Positions 6,067 to 6,089 of a stretch of DNA of 6,089 bases are shown here, piece by piece. How positions within the stretch are numbered: position 1 is the stretch's first letter; each line of letters begins with the position of its first letter. The stretch is from the NCBI GenBank assembly GCA_002361095.1, contig DERU01000296.1, forward strand, positions 1 through 6,089, read 5' to 3'. The notes under the pieces were generated by a model. The model saw nothing but the letters and a program-made list of their open reading frames with translations, was not told the DNA's origin and ran no database searches. Source of the DNA: Lachnospiraceae bacterium UBA3332. Its GTDB lineage: Bacteria; Bacillota; Clostridia; Lachnospirales; Lachnospiraceae. Both the position numbers and the translations under genes were made by a program.

Positions 6067-6089
6067 GGAAAGCAGGCACGCGGACCGGG

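Overview
The window looks like chromosomal DNA from a Clostridia member, most likely Lachnospiraceae. The grounds are strong GGAGG-type ribosome binding sites, a mid-GC codon style, a polysaccharide deacetylase remnant of the type common in that family, and an M42 aminopeptidase. No database search was possible, so the taxon is inferred.

Layout. Positions 1-309 are a non-coding leader with a sigma70-like promoter (147-174) inside a dyad. A tight three-gene operon follows on the + strand: a secreted multidomain CotH-family protein (310-2688), a cytosolic VTC-domain (polyphosphate polymerase-like, triphosphate tunnel fold) protein (2720-3418) and a DUF4956 membrane protein (3441-4121). The gaps are 31 and 22 nt. 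Right after the operon comes a perfect 11-bp hairpin without a T-tract (4135-4159). It runs straight into a 5'-truncated polysaccharide deacetylase pseudogene (4165-4752), which ends in a rho-independent terminator (4758-4802). On the - strand, converging on it, is a complete M42 metallopeptidase gene (5938-4859) with its own promoter (5984-6012) and RBS.

The most striking structure outside the genes is a 36-bp inverted repeat (34/36 identical). One copy is at the left edge (1-36) and the other lies beyond the M42 promoter (6031-6066). The pair encloses the whole gene set, and both transcription units read inward from it. No transposase or recombinase is present.

How the genes may work together. 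The VTC-domain enzyme and DUF4956 membrane protein resemble the two halves of the eukaryotic VTC complex: a cytosolic tunnel-fold catalytic domain plus a small multi-helix membrane part. This suggests synthesis of polyphosphate, or a related anionic polymer, coupled to passage through the membrane. The CotH-like protein would act outside the cell, perhaps as a surface kinase or a polymer- or wall-binding factor. The functional link is inferred from operon structure and family knowledge. The M42 peptidase is a separate convergent unit with no obvious link beyond the shared flanking repeat.
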